Shown here one piece after another: positions 45,419 to 55,073 of a DNA stretch of 64,000 nt. The DNA is from Saprospirales bacterium (GTDB taxonomy: Bacteria > Bacteroidota > Bacteroidia > Chitinophagales > Saprospiraceae). Numbering within the stretch: the first letter of the stretch is position 1; the number at the start of each line of letters is the position of its first letter. The position numbers and the translations under genes are program-made. The notes under the pieces were generated by a model. It saw only the letters and a program-made list of their open reading frames with translations, did not search any database and was not told the origin of the DNA. The stretch lies in contig PAAY01000085.1 in assembly GCA_002698985.1 (NCBI GenBank), positions 1-64,000 on the forward strand, given 5' to 3'.

Positions 45419-46891
45419 ATGAGTCCAAAGTACCGTTCGCTGCAAGCCATACAGGCAGCCATTGCCAACCGGCAAACCAACTGCTCCATCCTCGTAGAAC
45501 ACTACCTGGGCAAGATAGCCGCCAGCGGCCACCTGAATGCTTATGTGGAGGTCTTCACGGAAGAGGCCATTGCCCGGGCCAGGGAGCTGGACGAAAAATA
45601 CCGGACTGACCCCTCCAGCGTAGGCAGGCTCTTCGGAATGGTGGTTTCCATCAAAGACGTGATCTGCTACCGGGGGCACCAGGTCAATGCTGCGTCCAAG
45701 ATGCTGGAAGGCTTTGAATCGCTCTATTCGGCAACCGTGGTGGAGCGGCTGCTGGCCGAAGATGCCATCATCATCGGCCGGGTCAACTGCGACGAATTTG
45801 CCATGGGCAGCACCACCGAGAACTCGGCCCACGGCCCCACCCGCAACGCCGCCGACCCCGAGCGGGTTCCGGGCGGCAGCTCCGGCGGCTCGGCGGTGGC
45901 CATACAAACCGACACCTGCCTCATCTCCATCGGCAGCGACACCGGCGGCTCCGTACGGCAGCCGGCTGCTTTTTGTGGCGTGACGGGCTTCAAACCCACC
46001 TACGGCCGCATCTCCCGCCACGGGCTCATCGCCTATGCCTCCAGCTTCGACCAGATCGGCATTTTGGGGCACAGCCCCGAAGACATAGCCCTGGTGCTCA
46101 GCGTCATTGCCGGACCGGACGAGTACGATGCCACCGCCCTGCCAGACCCACCACCGGCTTTTTCTTTTTCGTCGCAAAAGGAGGGCAAGCCCGAACCGAA
46201 GAGAATCGCTTTTATCGAAGAAACACTCACGCATCCGGGCCTCGATCCTGCCATCCGGCAAATGACTGTTGACTACCTCAAAAGCCTGGAAGCAGAAGGC
46301 CATCAACTAGTACCGGTCCATTTCTTTTACCTCGACTTTCTCATCCCGGCCTATTACGTACTCACCACCGCCGAGGCCAGCACCAACCTGAGCCGTTACG
46401 ACGGTGTGCGCTTCGGCCACCGGAGCGAGCAGGCTGGCAATGTTGAAGAAGTGTTCAAACTTTCCCGCACCGAAGGCTTTGGCACGGAGGTAAAGCGCCG
46501 CATCATGCTGGGCACCTTCGTGCTCAGCGCCGGATTTTACGACGCCTACTACGCCAAAGCCCAAAAGGCCCGCCGCCTCATTGCGCAGCGAGTGGAAGAA
46601 ATACTGAAAGACTGCGACCTGCTGGCCATGCCCGCCACCCCGGAAGTTGCTCCAAAACTCGGCGAACTGACCGCCGACCCTGTCAAAATGTACCTCTCCG
46701 ACATCTATACCGTTCTGGCCAACCTGTGCGGCATTCCCGCCATTTCCATCCTCATCGGCAAACATCCGGAGGGCTTGCCCGTCGGCATTCAATTCATGGC
46801 TGGAAAAGGGAAGGATGTGGAGTTGCTGATTTTTACTGAAGAATTCCTGTCTGCCGACAGGCAGGGAGGAACTGAGGAACTGAGGAACTGA
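45419..46891 (+). CDS. gatA: Glu/Asp-tRNA amidotransferase subunit A
   Basis: 490 residues from ATG 45419 (MSPKYRSLQAIQAAI). The amidase signature is complete: K79 in SIKD, S154 in PGGSSGG and nucleophile S178 in SDTGGSVR. It releases ammonia from glutamine for GatB, converting Glu-tRNA(Gln) to Gln-tRNA(Gln). No gatB or gatC is nearby. The last ~12 codons (ADRQGGTEELRN) derive from a dispersed repeat and are unlikely to be ancestral. Confidence 0.95.
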   Translation: MSPKYRSLQAIQAAIANRQTNCSILVEHYLGKIAASGHLNAYVEVFTEEAIARARELDEKYRTDPSSVGRLFGMVVSIKDVICYRGHQVNAASKMLEGFESLYSATVVERLLAEDAIIIGRVNCDEFAMGSTTENSAHGPTRNAADPERVPGGSSGGSAVAIQTDTCLISIGSDTGGSVRQPAAFCGVTGFKPTYGRISRHGLIAYASSFDQIGILGHSPEDIALVLSVIAGPDEYDATALPDPPPAFSFSSQKEGKPEPKRIAFIEETLTHPGLDPAIRQMTVDYLKSLEAEGHQLVPVHFFYLDFLIPAYYVLTTAEASTNLSRYDGVRFGHRSEQAGNVEEVFKLSRTEGFGTEVKRRIMLGTFVLSAGFYDAYYAKAQKARRLIAQRVEEILKDCDLLAMPATPEVAPKLGELTADPVKMYLSDIYTVLANLCGIPAISILIGKHPEGLPVGIQFMAGKGKDVELLIFTEEFLSADRQGGTEELRN

Positions 46892-46915
46892 GCGCACTTT
46901 TTGCAGTGCGCTCAG
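46888..46915 (+). terminator. Hairpin overlapping the gatA stop codon
   Basis: Perfect 11-bp stem CTGAGCGCACT/AGTGCGCTCAG (46888-46898, 46905-46915) with loop TTTTGC. The TGA at 46889-46891 is inside the left arm. Probably acts as a terminator, although no T-tract follows. Confidence 0.75.
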
Positions 46916-47152
46916 TGGTTGAGAGGGGTTGAGAGAGGTTTAGAGAAGTTGAGAGGGGTTGCGCTCGATCGCTCCTATATCTCTAAAAATCAAGACTTTA
47001 GGATGAGCTCAATTTCTTTCAAATAACGGAACTTGCGCCAATTCCAATAAAAAAAGACTTTTTGCCCCGATGGCTATTGGGGGACTCAGGAATTGAAGGT
47101 CCCCCGAAACAAACACCAAGCCCTTTCATCCCTCATCCCTGAAATCGCTTAC

Positions 47153-50100
47153 TCACCGCATCAGTGTCACTTCCCCTTTTTCCAACACCGTGCGGCCGTT
47201 GATGAGGCGCAGGCGGGCAAGCCAAACGTACACACCGGCAGCGGCCGGTCGGTCTCGCCAGCTACCGTCCCAACCCGCGGCGGGGTCGTTTGGCAGCAGG
47301 GTTTCTTCTTCGTAAACCATGCCGCCCCACCGGTCGAATACGGCCAGGTATTCCACCGACGCTACCCCCTTGCCTGCGTACAGGGTGAACGTATCGTTGA
47401 TGCCGTCGCCGTTCGGGGAAAAAGCGTTGGGTGCATAAACGGCTGTCCGGCCGTCCACCACTACCCGCACCTCATCGCTGGCGAGGCAACCCATGGCATT
47501 GATGGCGTAAACCTGATAAGTCGTGCTGGCCGTAGGCAAGGCCGTCGTCTCCGGACAACCGGCACACGAAACGGCATCTGCTGGCCACCACCACAGGCTG
47601 TCTACCGGTTGGCTGACACTAGCTTCCAACAAAACCTCCTCTCCAAGCCGGATGGTGCGGTCCGGCCCCGCATCGACGACAAATGGCGGGGGTTCCGCCA
47701 ACACCACCGTTTGCACCCACTGGCAGCCCTGCGCATCGGTCAGGAGCACTTCGTAGCTGCCCGCCGGAAGGTCGTGGTATTGGCCCGAGACAGATGCCGC
47801 AATGCCGTTTACGAAAATGGTGTATGGTGCCAGCCCGCCGGCTATGCTGTCGATTGCGATGAATCCGTCAGCTGCACCCGGGCAGACAGGTGATGCCCAG
47901 CTCAGCTCTACCGTCAATTGCCCGGTGTAATCGACCCCCACCGATGCACTCGCAATGCATCCATGCGCATCGGTAACCGTGACCGTGTATTGTCCGCTCT
48001 GTGGCGCTACGATGGAGCCTGTTATCTCTCCCGTGGACCACAACAGGTCCATCGCATCCGTGGTGGCCGTCAGGGTGATCTGTTCACCCAGGCAACTGTT
48101 GCCCGTACTTTCCAGCGTCAGTTGCGGCAGGGGCCACACCGTCAGGTTCAACACATAGGTGGTGTCGCACCCGGGAGGCTGACCGGGTAGGGTGTGGGTG
48201 TACGTGCCCCCCACTTCGATGAGTTGCCCCATGAACGCCACCGCATCGCCTTCACAAACGGCAGTATCAATTTCTATCACCACGGGGGGTATCACCGACA
48301 GTTGCAAAAACACGGTGCTGTCGCAACCCCACTGGTTTGTCAGCAATATGCTGTAGGAACCACTCGTGCTGAATGTCTGACCGCCGACTTCGACGCTGTC
48401 ACCATCGCAGATGGTTTGGGCCAACCAGGTCGTATCGGGTTGGGTGACCACCAGACTCAATTGCACCACACTGTCGCAGCCTTGTTGGTTGGTCAGCATC
48501 ACTTCGTAATTGCCCGACTGGCCGAAGCTCTGACCACCTATTTCAACCGTTTCTCCCTCACAGACGGAAAGTCCTACTACCGTTGTATCAGCCTCCAACA
48601 CCTGCAATGACAGCATCACCACGCTGTCGCAACCGTTCCAGCCCTGCAACGTGTCAGTGTAATTGCCCGGCTGACTGTATTGCACTCCGCCAATCTGAAC
48701 GTAATTCCCCTGGCATATCGTGGTGTCAATGAGGGTCGGATCTGATACCGGCAGGAAGACCACCTGGGTGCAATGTGTGGAGTCGCATCCATTTACAGCC
48801 TGGTAAGTGATGCACAGGATCGTATCGGAGCTTAGCTGCACATTGCCGATGGTGTAGGATTGCCCCTCACAGAGAATTGACTGGCTTTGGGTCAAAACGG
48901 TGTCACCCGCAGCCACTTCGATGGTATCGCTCCAGGTGCAACCAAAGGCCTGCTCGTAGCTGAAGCTGGCCGAATAGACACCGGCAGCGTCCAGCACAAA
49001 GTCCTGGCCAGTGCTACCGTCCTGCCAGGTATATGTGCCGAAGGTGAGCGTATCGGTCCCTTTGATCACCTGGTGGTAGTAGTCGTAGGGTATGGACAAC
49101 TGAAGGGTTTGCCCCGGACACAGCAAGGTGTCATTGCCCAGCGAAAAGGTCAGCGGGCCGGGATAGAGCAGTTCGATGGCCGCCACGGCGCTCCGGCTCA
49201 ATGCCTCGGCCTGCGCCCACATGGTCACCTCGATGTGCCGAAGGCCCGGATCGGGAAGCGGAGCATCGTTGTGGTAGGACACACCTTGAAGCGCCCACTC
49301 GAAATCCTGTGCATCCGCTCCGCCAACATTGTACAAGGTTAGCTGCCCGGTTCCATTGCCAACGACGCCCACATTGGGCAGTGCCGGTGCGCTAAGGTAT
49401 TCCAATATGCCGTTGAGTACATCGGCACCATCCAGCCTGAGCGTGATGGAATCGATCTGTGGCCCCGCCTCGATGACCACATCCGTATCGACAACCGGCA
49501 CCGGGGTGCTGCACACCGTGCGCCAATAGCCATCAGTTGAAGCCTGCCCCAAATAATCCGAACTGTCATCCCCATCCAGGTCTATCCGAAAGGTGCAGTC
49601 AGAGGCCTGCCACTCGTCAGGAGTGGCCAGACCGAATACGGCTGTGCCTGGTGAACATCCAATGTCTATGATTTCCTGACTGGAGAAGTCTATGAGATAG
49701 ATATCGCCATTAAATCCTGACCCAAATGATACCAAACTGTCGCAATTGATGAAAAATGTACTTATGCCATAAATGTCATCATTAATTGAGTAATTAAAAT
49801 AAAAACTACTGCTATCGGGATTCTCAATATCTATCCAAACAATTGAGTTCAAATAAGCAGCCATAAAAAGGGTATCCTTTCTGAAAGTAAGGTCGCCGGT
49901 AGAAACAATATCCATAGGAAAGTTTCCATGAAAAAGAAAGTTTTGACTATAGATGTTGTAGCTATACAATCCATATCCAGCCATATACAAATTACCTTCA
50001 GAGTCAGAGGTTAACGACGGCAAAAAATTGCTTCCCGCAAATCCAAGCCAGGCACTCTGTCCCGACAGCAAATTCACTGAGTATAAATTTCCGGCAGCGA

Positions 50101-50314
50101 TTGCATAAAAATTTCCATCTGGAGCAAATGTTATATCACTTATTTTAGAATTGCCACTTATACCCTGAATATTCACAACGAAACTACTTTCGCAAGTCTC
50201 TATATCAAACGTGTATATACTGTTGGAGTCGTCAACAAAATAAAACACTTGAGACCTCAACCTTGAAGAGAATCCCAATAAAACAAAAAATAATGAAAAT
50301 ATGATAAGCTTCAT
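47153..50314 (-). CDS. T9SS type B cargo protein with beta-propeller-like N-terminus and CHU_C domain
   Basis: 1053 residues, signal peptide ending near RLRSQ. Residues about 25-225 are propeller-like strands (FAPDGNFYAI, SDSEGNLYMAG). The middle has about five ~45-residue units of the form CxGxxVxxGG...GCDS, then a SprB-like repeat. The C-terminal ~85 residues (YAPNAFSPNGDGINDTF, FDRWGGMVYEE) are a gliding-motility CHU_C type B sorting domain, so surface attachment after T9SS export is expected. The 5' ~650 bases are AT-rich while the rest is GC-rich, suggesting a mosaic origin. It follows the type A cargo gene by 69 bases. Confidence 0.9.
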   Translation of the reverse strand: MKLIIFSLFFVLLGFSSRLRSQVFYFVDDSNSIYTFDIETCESSFVVNIQGISGNSKISDITFAPDGNFYAIAAGNLYSVNLLSGQSAWLGFAGSNFLPSLTSDSEGNLYMAGYGLYSYNIYSQNFLFHGNFPMDIVSTGDLTFRKDTLFMAAYLNSIVWIDIENPDSSSFYFNYSINDDIYGISTFFINCDSLVSFGSGFNGDIYLIDFSSQEIIDIGCSPGTAVFGLATPDEWQASDCTFRIDLDGDDSSDYLGQASTDGYWRTVCSTPVPVVDTDVVIEAGPQIDSITLRLDGADVLNGILEYLSAPALPNVGVVGNGTGQLTLYNVGGADAQDFEWALQGVSYHNDAPLPDPGLRHIEVTMWAQAEALSRSAVAAIELLYPGPLTFSLGNDTLLCPGQTLQLSIPYDYYHQVIKGTDTLTFGTYTWQDGSTGQDFVLDAAGVYSASFSYEQAFGCTWSDTIEVAAGDTVLTQSQSILCEGQSYTIGNVQLSSDTILCITYQAVNGCDSTHCTQVVFLPVSDPTLIDTTICQGNYVQIGGVQYSQPGNYTDTLQGWNGCDSVVMLSLQVLEADTTVVGLSVCEGETVEIGGQSFGQSGNYEVMLTNQQGCDSVVQLSLVVTQPDTTWLAQTICDGDSVEVGGQTFSTSGSYSILLTNQWGCDSTVFLQLSVIPPVVIEIDTAVCEGDAVAFMGQLIEVGGTYTHTLPGQPPGCDTTYVLNLTVWPLPQLTLESTGNSCLGEQITLTATTDAMDLLWSTGEITGSIVAPQSGQYTVTVTDAHGCIASASVGVDYTGQLTVELSWASPVCPGAADGFIAIDSIAGGLAPYTIFVNGIAASVSGQYHDLPAGSYEVLLTDAQGCQWVQTVVLAEPPPFVVDAGPDRTIRLGEEVLLEASVSQPVDSLWWWPADAVSCAGCPETTALPTASTTYQVYAINAMGCLASDEVRVVVDGRTAVYAPNAFSPNGDGINDTFTLYAGKGVASVEYLAVFDRWGGMVYEEETLLPNDPAAGWDGSWRDRPAAAGVYVWLARLRLINGRTVLEKGEVTLMR

Positions 50315-50337
50315 GAGATGCTATAAGAATACAATGC

Positions 50338-50364
50338 AAGGTGGAAGCCAGTCGCCTCCACCTT
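50338..50364. other. Hairpin between the two T9SS cargo genes
   Basis: AAGGTGGA/TCCACCTT (50338-50345, 50357-50364), with further GC/GC pairs inside after one mismatch. There is no T-tract in the direction of transcription. Possibly a transcription or mRNA-processing boundary between the tandem genes. Confidence 0.55.
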
Positions 50365-50383
50365 ACATTAATTAAATCAACAA

Positions 50384-52234
50384 TTAATTCAACTTGATAA
50401 ATTTCCCCTGTAAAGTCCGATCACCGGAACTGACCTTATACATCAATAAACCATTTGGCAAGCCACCTATTGGAATGGTTAAGGTTTGTATTTCTTCGTT
50501 GGATGGATATTTCTCAGCCAGTACACGTTTTCCATCTGCAGTAGTTATTTCGACCACGACAAATGGGGCACCGGTTGGAACTTCAATCTCAAAAGTCAGA
50601 AAATCTTTTGCCGGGTTGGGGTAAGCAACCAGCCTTTGCTCTTTTGATGTTTCCGATATATTTAGTGCAAGTTGGAATGGCAACCTTTCCAAAGAAGTTG
50701 TTGCCATGCTGCAATCCTGAATATCCGGACGTAACCGGATTGATTCTTTGGAAAGCAGGACATTTTGCTTCGCTTTCACCGTCATGTAAAACAGCGGCCC
50801 AGTGGATGAGATTTTAACCGGAGTATTTCCCATGTTCAACCATGAGAACCTGAGAAGTCCTTTCGACATGGCTTCCCAATTGAAACATTCATCCCTAAGA
50901 AAGGGTAATGCTCCTTCTTTGATCCCTAGTATTTCTAGATCATTTTCCGGCAATGAAAGAGCAAATGCCATTGCTTGAGTTTCTGGATTCCAATTGTGCA
51001 GTTTCACAGGTATTTCATAAACATCACCGGTAGTCAGAAAAGGTATTTCCAGTTCCAGGTATGTCGTTGCATAAACCCTGTCTTGAGGCGCTTCTCCATC
51101 GAACTCACTGTCGCAATCGGAACAACTGCCATCCACATCTGCTTTTTTGATGCCTACAAAATCTTTGAAGGGTTGGTCCAGGTTGAGATTTGGAAACTCC
51201 CAATAGGGATTGTATTGGGGGTAATGATACGCGGGAGAATTAACCGGGGGGAAATAGCCGTAATCAATGGCCCGTGGAAAAGTCCAGGAATACCATCCGG
51301 CAGGAGGCACAAACGTCCCGTTGATGAGTTTTTGTACCAACACTGCATCATAGGCAGTGACGGTTTGATCCAGATTCATATCTCCTGCAATTACCTGCCA
51401 AACATACTGAAACAGACTGTTGCCATTGGTGTGCTGGGTAATCATGGTAACATCCAGGGTATTGACACCACAAGCGTTGTTGTTGGTCTTTTCGGGTCGA
51501 ACAGTGTAAGAGAACTTCTCATTGACTGTAAATGCATAATATCCGTTGATTTGGTTGGTAACTGAAGTACTCTGTTGAGCAGGTGAGCAGGTGACATTTG
51601 AACCATTACTCACCGTCACTCCCGTAACAGCTGCATTTTGTCCGCCGCTGCAATTGGATTGCGTAAAAGGTGGCTTAAAAATACTGCCGGAAATTGTTCT
51701 TGCTGGAAACACCTGGGAGTGATCGCTTCCCAGAGCAGGATACCATACTTGCGTAGGGTTATTGAGATCAATCACCTGGTTGGCAGGAGAAGTCCTCCAG
51801 GTAAAACTCACCGTTCCTCCGGGACTGCCAACATAGTAGATGCTGAAAAGTGTAAGTGGTGCTGTCAATCCTAAAGAGCCTATGTCCGAAGCCATGAGGT
51901 CCACACTGGTACTGCTGGCAGAAATAGACCCTGTAGTCAGAGCTGCATTCATCGAACCTTCTGTCAATGCAACATCAACGCATTGGCCAGATGAAGTCCC
52001 GTTATTGATCCTGACTCCAAAGTTGAGCCGGTAGTTAGTTCCAGGGGAATAGGGGAAACCAAAATCACTCCAGACTACATCAATACGTGTATAACCAGAG
52101 GGATGATCGGTTCCAGGTTGAAAAGTCAGGTTTCCTTCCATGATCTGGGCGTAACTACCAAATGAAAGGAGAATCAGGAAAGCAAGGATAATAGCTCTCT
52201 TTTGCGGGGGGGGGGGGGTTTGGAAAGTTTTCAT
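50384..52234 (-). CDS. T9SS type A cargo protein with dockerin-like repeat and C13 tract in the leader
   Basis: 616 residues from ATG 52234. The leader MKTFQTPPPPQKRAIILAFLILLSFGSYAQ is a signal peptide whose four prolines come from a 13-C run. The middle holds a dockerin/EF-hand-like loop GDMNLDQTVTAYDAVLVQKLING. The C-terminus (VAYPNPAKDFLTFEIEVP, GGLPNGLLMYKVSS) is a type A sorting domain. Loss or gain of C residues would shift frame after codon 5, so expression could be phase-variable. The length read here is in frame. Function is unknown; a surface protein is likely. Confidence 0.85.
   Translation of the reverse strand: MKTFQTPPPPQKRAIILAFLILLSFGSYAQIMEGNLTFQPGTDHPSGYTRIDVVWSDFGFPYSPGTNYRLNFGVRINNGTSSGQCVDVALTEGSMNAALTTGSISASSTSVDLMASDIGSLGLTAPLTLFSIYYVGSPGGTVSFTWRTSPANQVIDLNNPTQVWYPALGSDHSQVFPARTISGSIFKPPFTQSNCSGGQNAAVTGVTVSNGSNVTCSPAQQSTSVTNQINGYYAFTVNEKFSYTVRPEKTNNNACGVNTLDVTMITQHTNGNSLFQYVWQVIAGDMNLDQTVTAYDAVLVQKLINGTFVPPAGWYSWTFPRAIDYGYFPPVNSPAYHYPQYNPYWEFPNLNLDQPFKDFVGIKKADVDGSCSDCDSEFDGEAPQDRVYATTYLELEIPFLTTGDVYEIPVKLHNWNPETQAMAFALSLPENDLEILGIKEGALPFLRDECFNWEAMSKGLLRFSWLNMGNTPVKISSTGPLFYMTVKAKQNVLLSKESIRLRPDIQDCSMATTSLERLPFQLALNISETSKEQRLVAYPNPAKDFLTFEIEVPTGAPFVVVEITTADGKRVLAEKYPSNEEIQTLTIPIGGLPNGLLMYKVSSGDRTLQGKFIKLN
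52206..52218 (-). repeat. C13 homopolymer inside a signal-peptide coding region
   Basis: Thirteen C residues on the coding strand, codons 6-10 of the T9SS gene. Mononucleotide runs of this length are mutable by slippage and control phase-variable genes in other bacteria; here that role is inferred. Confidence 0.9.
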
Positions 52235-52345
52235 AAGAAATCGGTTTTGAGCCTCAACCTGTTTCACTATGGTAAAACAGTACTTGGAGGCAGGTTAACA
52301 TTGTTTTTTAATGTAAGTGTTTCGATTAGTGCAAATATCTGTTGT
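52235..52345. other. Leader/upstream region similar to the one at 149-275
   Basis: Shares ordered blocks with the left-edge gene: GAAAGTTTTCAT at the start codon, CGGTTTTG-GCCTC, GGCAGGTTAA, AGTGTTTCGATTAGTGCAAAT. This region probably holds the promoter and 5' untranslated region. The remainder of the gap to 52581 carries short repeats. Confidence 0.65.
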
Positions 52346-52545
52346 CTTCAATCGAAGAGAACCTAACAGAGCTAATTACAAAAGGGTAAGAGAAGGCGTT
52401 TTCAGAAACTACGTCCAAACTTACGGCAGCATTTTCAAAAATGCAAATCTAAAAGGTGCTAATAATAGGGAAGAACTGAGGAACTCCTGTCTGCCGACTG
52501 GCAGGGAGGAACTGAAGCCCCCCTGCAACAAACATCAAGCCCCTT

Positions 52546-52589
52546 CATCCCTCATCCCTCATCCCTCATCCCTGAGTCCCCTCATCCCT
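52546..52589. repeat. CATCCCT heptamers at the ABC-F gene end
   Basis: Four exact units (52546-52573), a short interruption, and one more at 52583-52589 that contains the TGA of the ABC-F gene on the minus strand. They follow a GAGGAACTGAAGCCCCCCTG block like that at 47090. Confidence 0.9.
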
Positions 52590-54474
52590 GAATCAGCTCT
52601 GCCAGTTCCATCCAGCGGAGTTCTTTTTCTTCCAGGCTGGCATCCACTTCTTTGAGTTCGTTGGAGAGTTGCTGGATTTTGTCCAGGCCCAGGTCGGTGC
52701 GGGTGAAGGCCTGGTGGAGTTCGGATTTGCGCTGCTCCAGTTCGGCAATTTCCCGCTCCAGTTTTTTCAGCTCGTTTTTTTGTTGTTTGGTGAGGCCGGA
52801 ACCGGTTCTGACCTCCTGCTTTGGCGATTTGCCGGAGTTCGTTGCCGAGGATGCACGTTGGGCTTTTTCCTGCTCCTGCACCCACTTGCGGTACTCCATG
52901 TAGCGGCCGTTGAAGTCTTTGATTTTGCCGTTGCCCTGAAAGACGAAAAGGTGATCGCACAATTTGTCCAGCAGGAAGCGGTCGTGGCTGACCACCAGGA
53001 GGCAGCCGGGGTACTCCAGCAACCACTCTTCCAGCACGTTGAGGGTGATGACGTCGAGGTCGTTGGTGGGCTCGTCCAGGATGAGGAAGTTGGGGTTTTT
53101 CATGAGGATGCTCAGCAGGTAAAGCCGGCGCCGCTCTCCACCGCTGAGTTGCGACACATATACCTGCTGCTGCTCCCGTGAGAAGAGGAATCGTTCCAAA
53201 AGCTGAGCAGCTGTCAGCTTGCGGCCTTTGTCGAGGGGGATGTATTCCGCAATGTCCTGGATGAAATCGATGACCCTTTTGTCCTGGTTTTCCATCACCT
53301 GCAGGCCGTCCTGGGTGTAATAGCCGAAGACCACCGTTTCACCGGTGACGATCTTGCCCCGGTCTGGTTTTTCCTCTCCGGTAATCAGGCGCAGAAAGGT
53401 CGTCTTGCCGGCGCCGTTTTTTCCGACGATGCCAACCCGCTCGCCTTTTTTGAACTTGTAGTGGAAATCTTCGATGAGCTTGAGGTCGCCGTAGGACTTG
53501 CTGATGTATTGCAATTCCAGGATTTTACCTCCGAGGCGCTGTCCCTGTATTTCGATTTTCAGTTCATCGGTGTCGGGCTTTTTGGAGGCTTTTTCCTCGA
53601 TTTCGAAAAAGCGGTCGATGCGGGCCTGGGCCTTGGTTGTTCGGGCCTGGGGCGATCGCCGCATCCAGTCGAGCTCTTTGCGGTAGAGCTTTTTGGTTTT
53701 GTCCAGCATCACGGCTTCGTTTTCCTGGCGCATGGCTTTCTTCACCAGAAAATCGGCATAGCCGCCGGTGTATTTGTACACCTCTCCCCTGTCCAGTTCG
53801 TAAATGGTGTCGCAGATGCGCTCCATGAAGTAGCGGTCGTGGGTCACCATGAAGAGGGTCAGGTTGGGGCGGCTGAGGTATTCCTCCAGCCATTCGATCA
53901 TGTCGAGGTCGAGGTGGTTGGTGGGCTCATCCAGGATGAGGAATTCGTTCTGATAGCTATCGGAATCGATGAGCAGTTTGGCCAGTGCCAGCCGCTTGCG
54001 CTGCCCACCGGAAAGGGTGGTAACGGACTGCTCCAGGTCTGTCAGGTTCAGCTTGAAGAGGATCTCCTTGACACGGGCTTCGAAGTCCCAGGCTTTAAGG
54101 TCGTCCATTTTGGCCAGGGCCTTTTGCATGGCCTCTTCCCGGTCGGGGTGCAGCAGGGCCAGTTCGTACTCCCGGATAGCCTGGATGGTTGGATTGTCGC
54201 TGTCAAAGGCGGCCTCCAGCACATTGTGTCCGGGATAGAACTCCGGTTCCTGCGGCAGGTAACCCACCCTCACATCGCTGCGCAACAGCACTTTGCTGGT
54301 GTCCCCGTCGCTTGGTTCTTCACCGGCAATCACTTTCAGCAGAGTCGTCTTTCCGGAGCCGTTCTTCGCAATGAGGGCGGCCTTCTCCCCCTGGTTGATC
54401 TGGAGGTTCACGTTCTTGAACAACACTTTGTCGCCAAAACTCCGGGCTACATTCTCAAGCGTCAGGTAATTCAT
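52582..54474 (-). CDS. ABC-F family ATPase, Uup-like
   Basis: 630 residues. Two ABC cassettes with Walker A GSGKTTL (near 40) and GAGKTTF (near 350), and signatures LSGGQRKRLALAKLL and LSGGERRRLYLLSIL. The cassettes are joined by the charged linker (LYRKELDWMRRSPQARTTKAQARIDRF), and a C-terminal coiled coil (about 555-630) is typical of Uup. There are no membrane segments. ABC-F proteins act on the ribosome, or in Uup on DNA repair structures. The stop lies in a CATCCCT repeat. Confidence 0.93.
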   Translation of the reverse strand: MNYLTLENVARSFGDKVLFKNVNLQINQGEKAALIAKNGSGKTTLLKVIAGEEPSDGDTSKVLLRSDVRVGYLPQEPEFYPGHNVLEAAFDSDNPTIQAIREYELALLHPDREEAMQKALAKMDDLKAWDFEARVKEILFKLNLTDLEQSVTTLSGGQRKRLALAKLLIDSDSYQNEFLILDEPTNHLDLDMIEWLEEYLSRPNLTLFMVTHDRYFMERICDTIYELDRGEVYKYTGGYADFLVKKAMRQENEAVMLDKTKKLYRKELDWMRRSPQARTTKAQARIDRFFEIEEKASKKPDTDELKIEIQGQRLGGKILELQYISKSYGDLKLIEDFHYKFKKGERVGIVGKNGAGKTTFLRLITGEEKPDRGKIVTGETVVFGYYTQDGLQVMENQDKRVIDFIQDIAEYIPLDKGRKLTAAQLLERFLFSREQQQVYVSQLSGGERRRLYLLSILMKNPNFLILDEPTNDLDVITLNVLEEWLLEYPGCLLVVSHDRFLLDKLCDHLFVFQGNGKIKDFNGRYMEYRKWVQEQEKAQRASSATNSGKSPKQEVRTGSGLTKQQKNELKKLEREIAELEQRKSELHQAFTRTDLGLDKIQQLSNELKEVDASLEEKELRWMELAELIQG

Positions 54475-54549
54475 TGCGAAGGAAAAATTTGCCGTGCCTT
54501 TTGATTTGCAAGATTAAGGGTTCTGCCGGTAAAGAGCTCGTGGGGCTAC

Positions 54550-54850
54550 TGAAAACATTATCAGGATTTACAGGATGGCGGTGTCAGGATCAGGATTCTC
54601 AGGATTGAAGGATTAGCAGGATGGTAGTGTCAGGATCAGGATTCACAGGATTGACGGATTGGCAGGATTTGGTTAGGTAGCAGAGAGCTCGGGCGTCAAT
54701 CGTTTACTCCGAATCTTCCCCAGCACCCCTTTGTCATCCGCCGAAGGCGGATCTTCACAATGAACCATCAGCTACATGGATGCCCCTGTCCCAGACCTTA
54801 CGAGGTTTCTAAAACCTCATAAGGTCTCGCTAACCCGCAACTACCCAAGC
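54550..54850. repeat. Dispersed intergenic repeat, copy 2
   Basis: Same block order as 511-712, with extra CAGGATTnnCAGGAT-type units at the front and hairpins ATCCGCC-GAA-GGCGGAT (54736-54752) and AGACCTTACGAGGTTT-CTA-AAACCTCATAAGGTCT (54793-54827). It occupies most of the 599-base gap between the ABC-F gene and the membrane protein, which has no genes. Confidence 0.85.
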
Positions 54851-55010
54851 ACCCAGGATCAGGATTCACAGGATTGACGGATTAGCAGGATTTAGTTCGT
54901 TAGCAGAGAACCCGGGCGTTAATCATTAACACCCTCATTTACCCAGTACCCCCTTTTGTCATCCGCCGAAGGCGGATCTTCACAATGAATGAGTAGCTAC
55001 ACGGGTGCCT
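54851..55010. repeat. Dispersed intergenic repeat, copy 3 (shorter)
   Basis: Repeats the GATTAGCAGGATTTAGTTCGTTAGCAGAG, CCCCTTTTGTCATCCGCC and GATCTTCACAATGAATGAG blocks, with the GGCGGAT hairpin at 54961-54977. It lacks the AGACCTTA hairpin. Confidence 0.8.
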
Positions 55011-55073
55011 TGCCCCCCTCCTCAATTCCTCAATAAGGGCGAAGCCCGGTCAGTTCCTCGGTTCCTCAATTCC

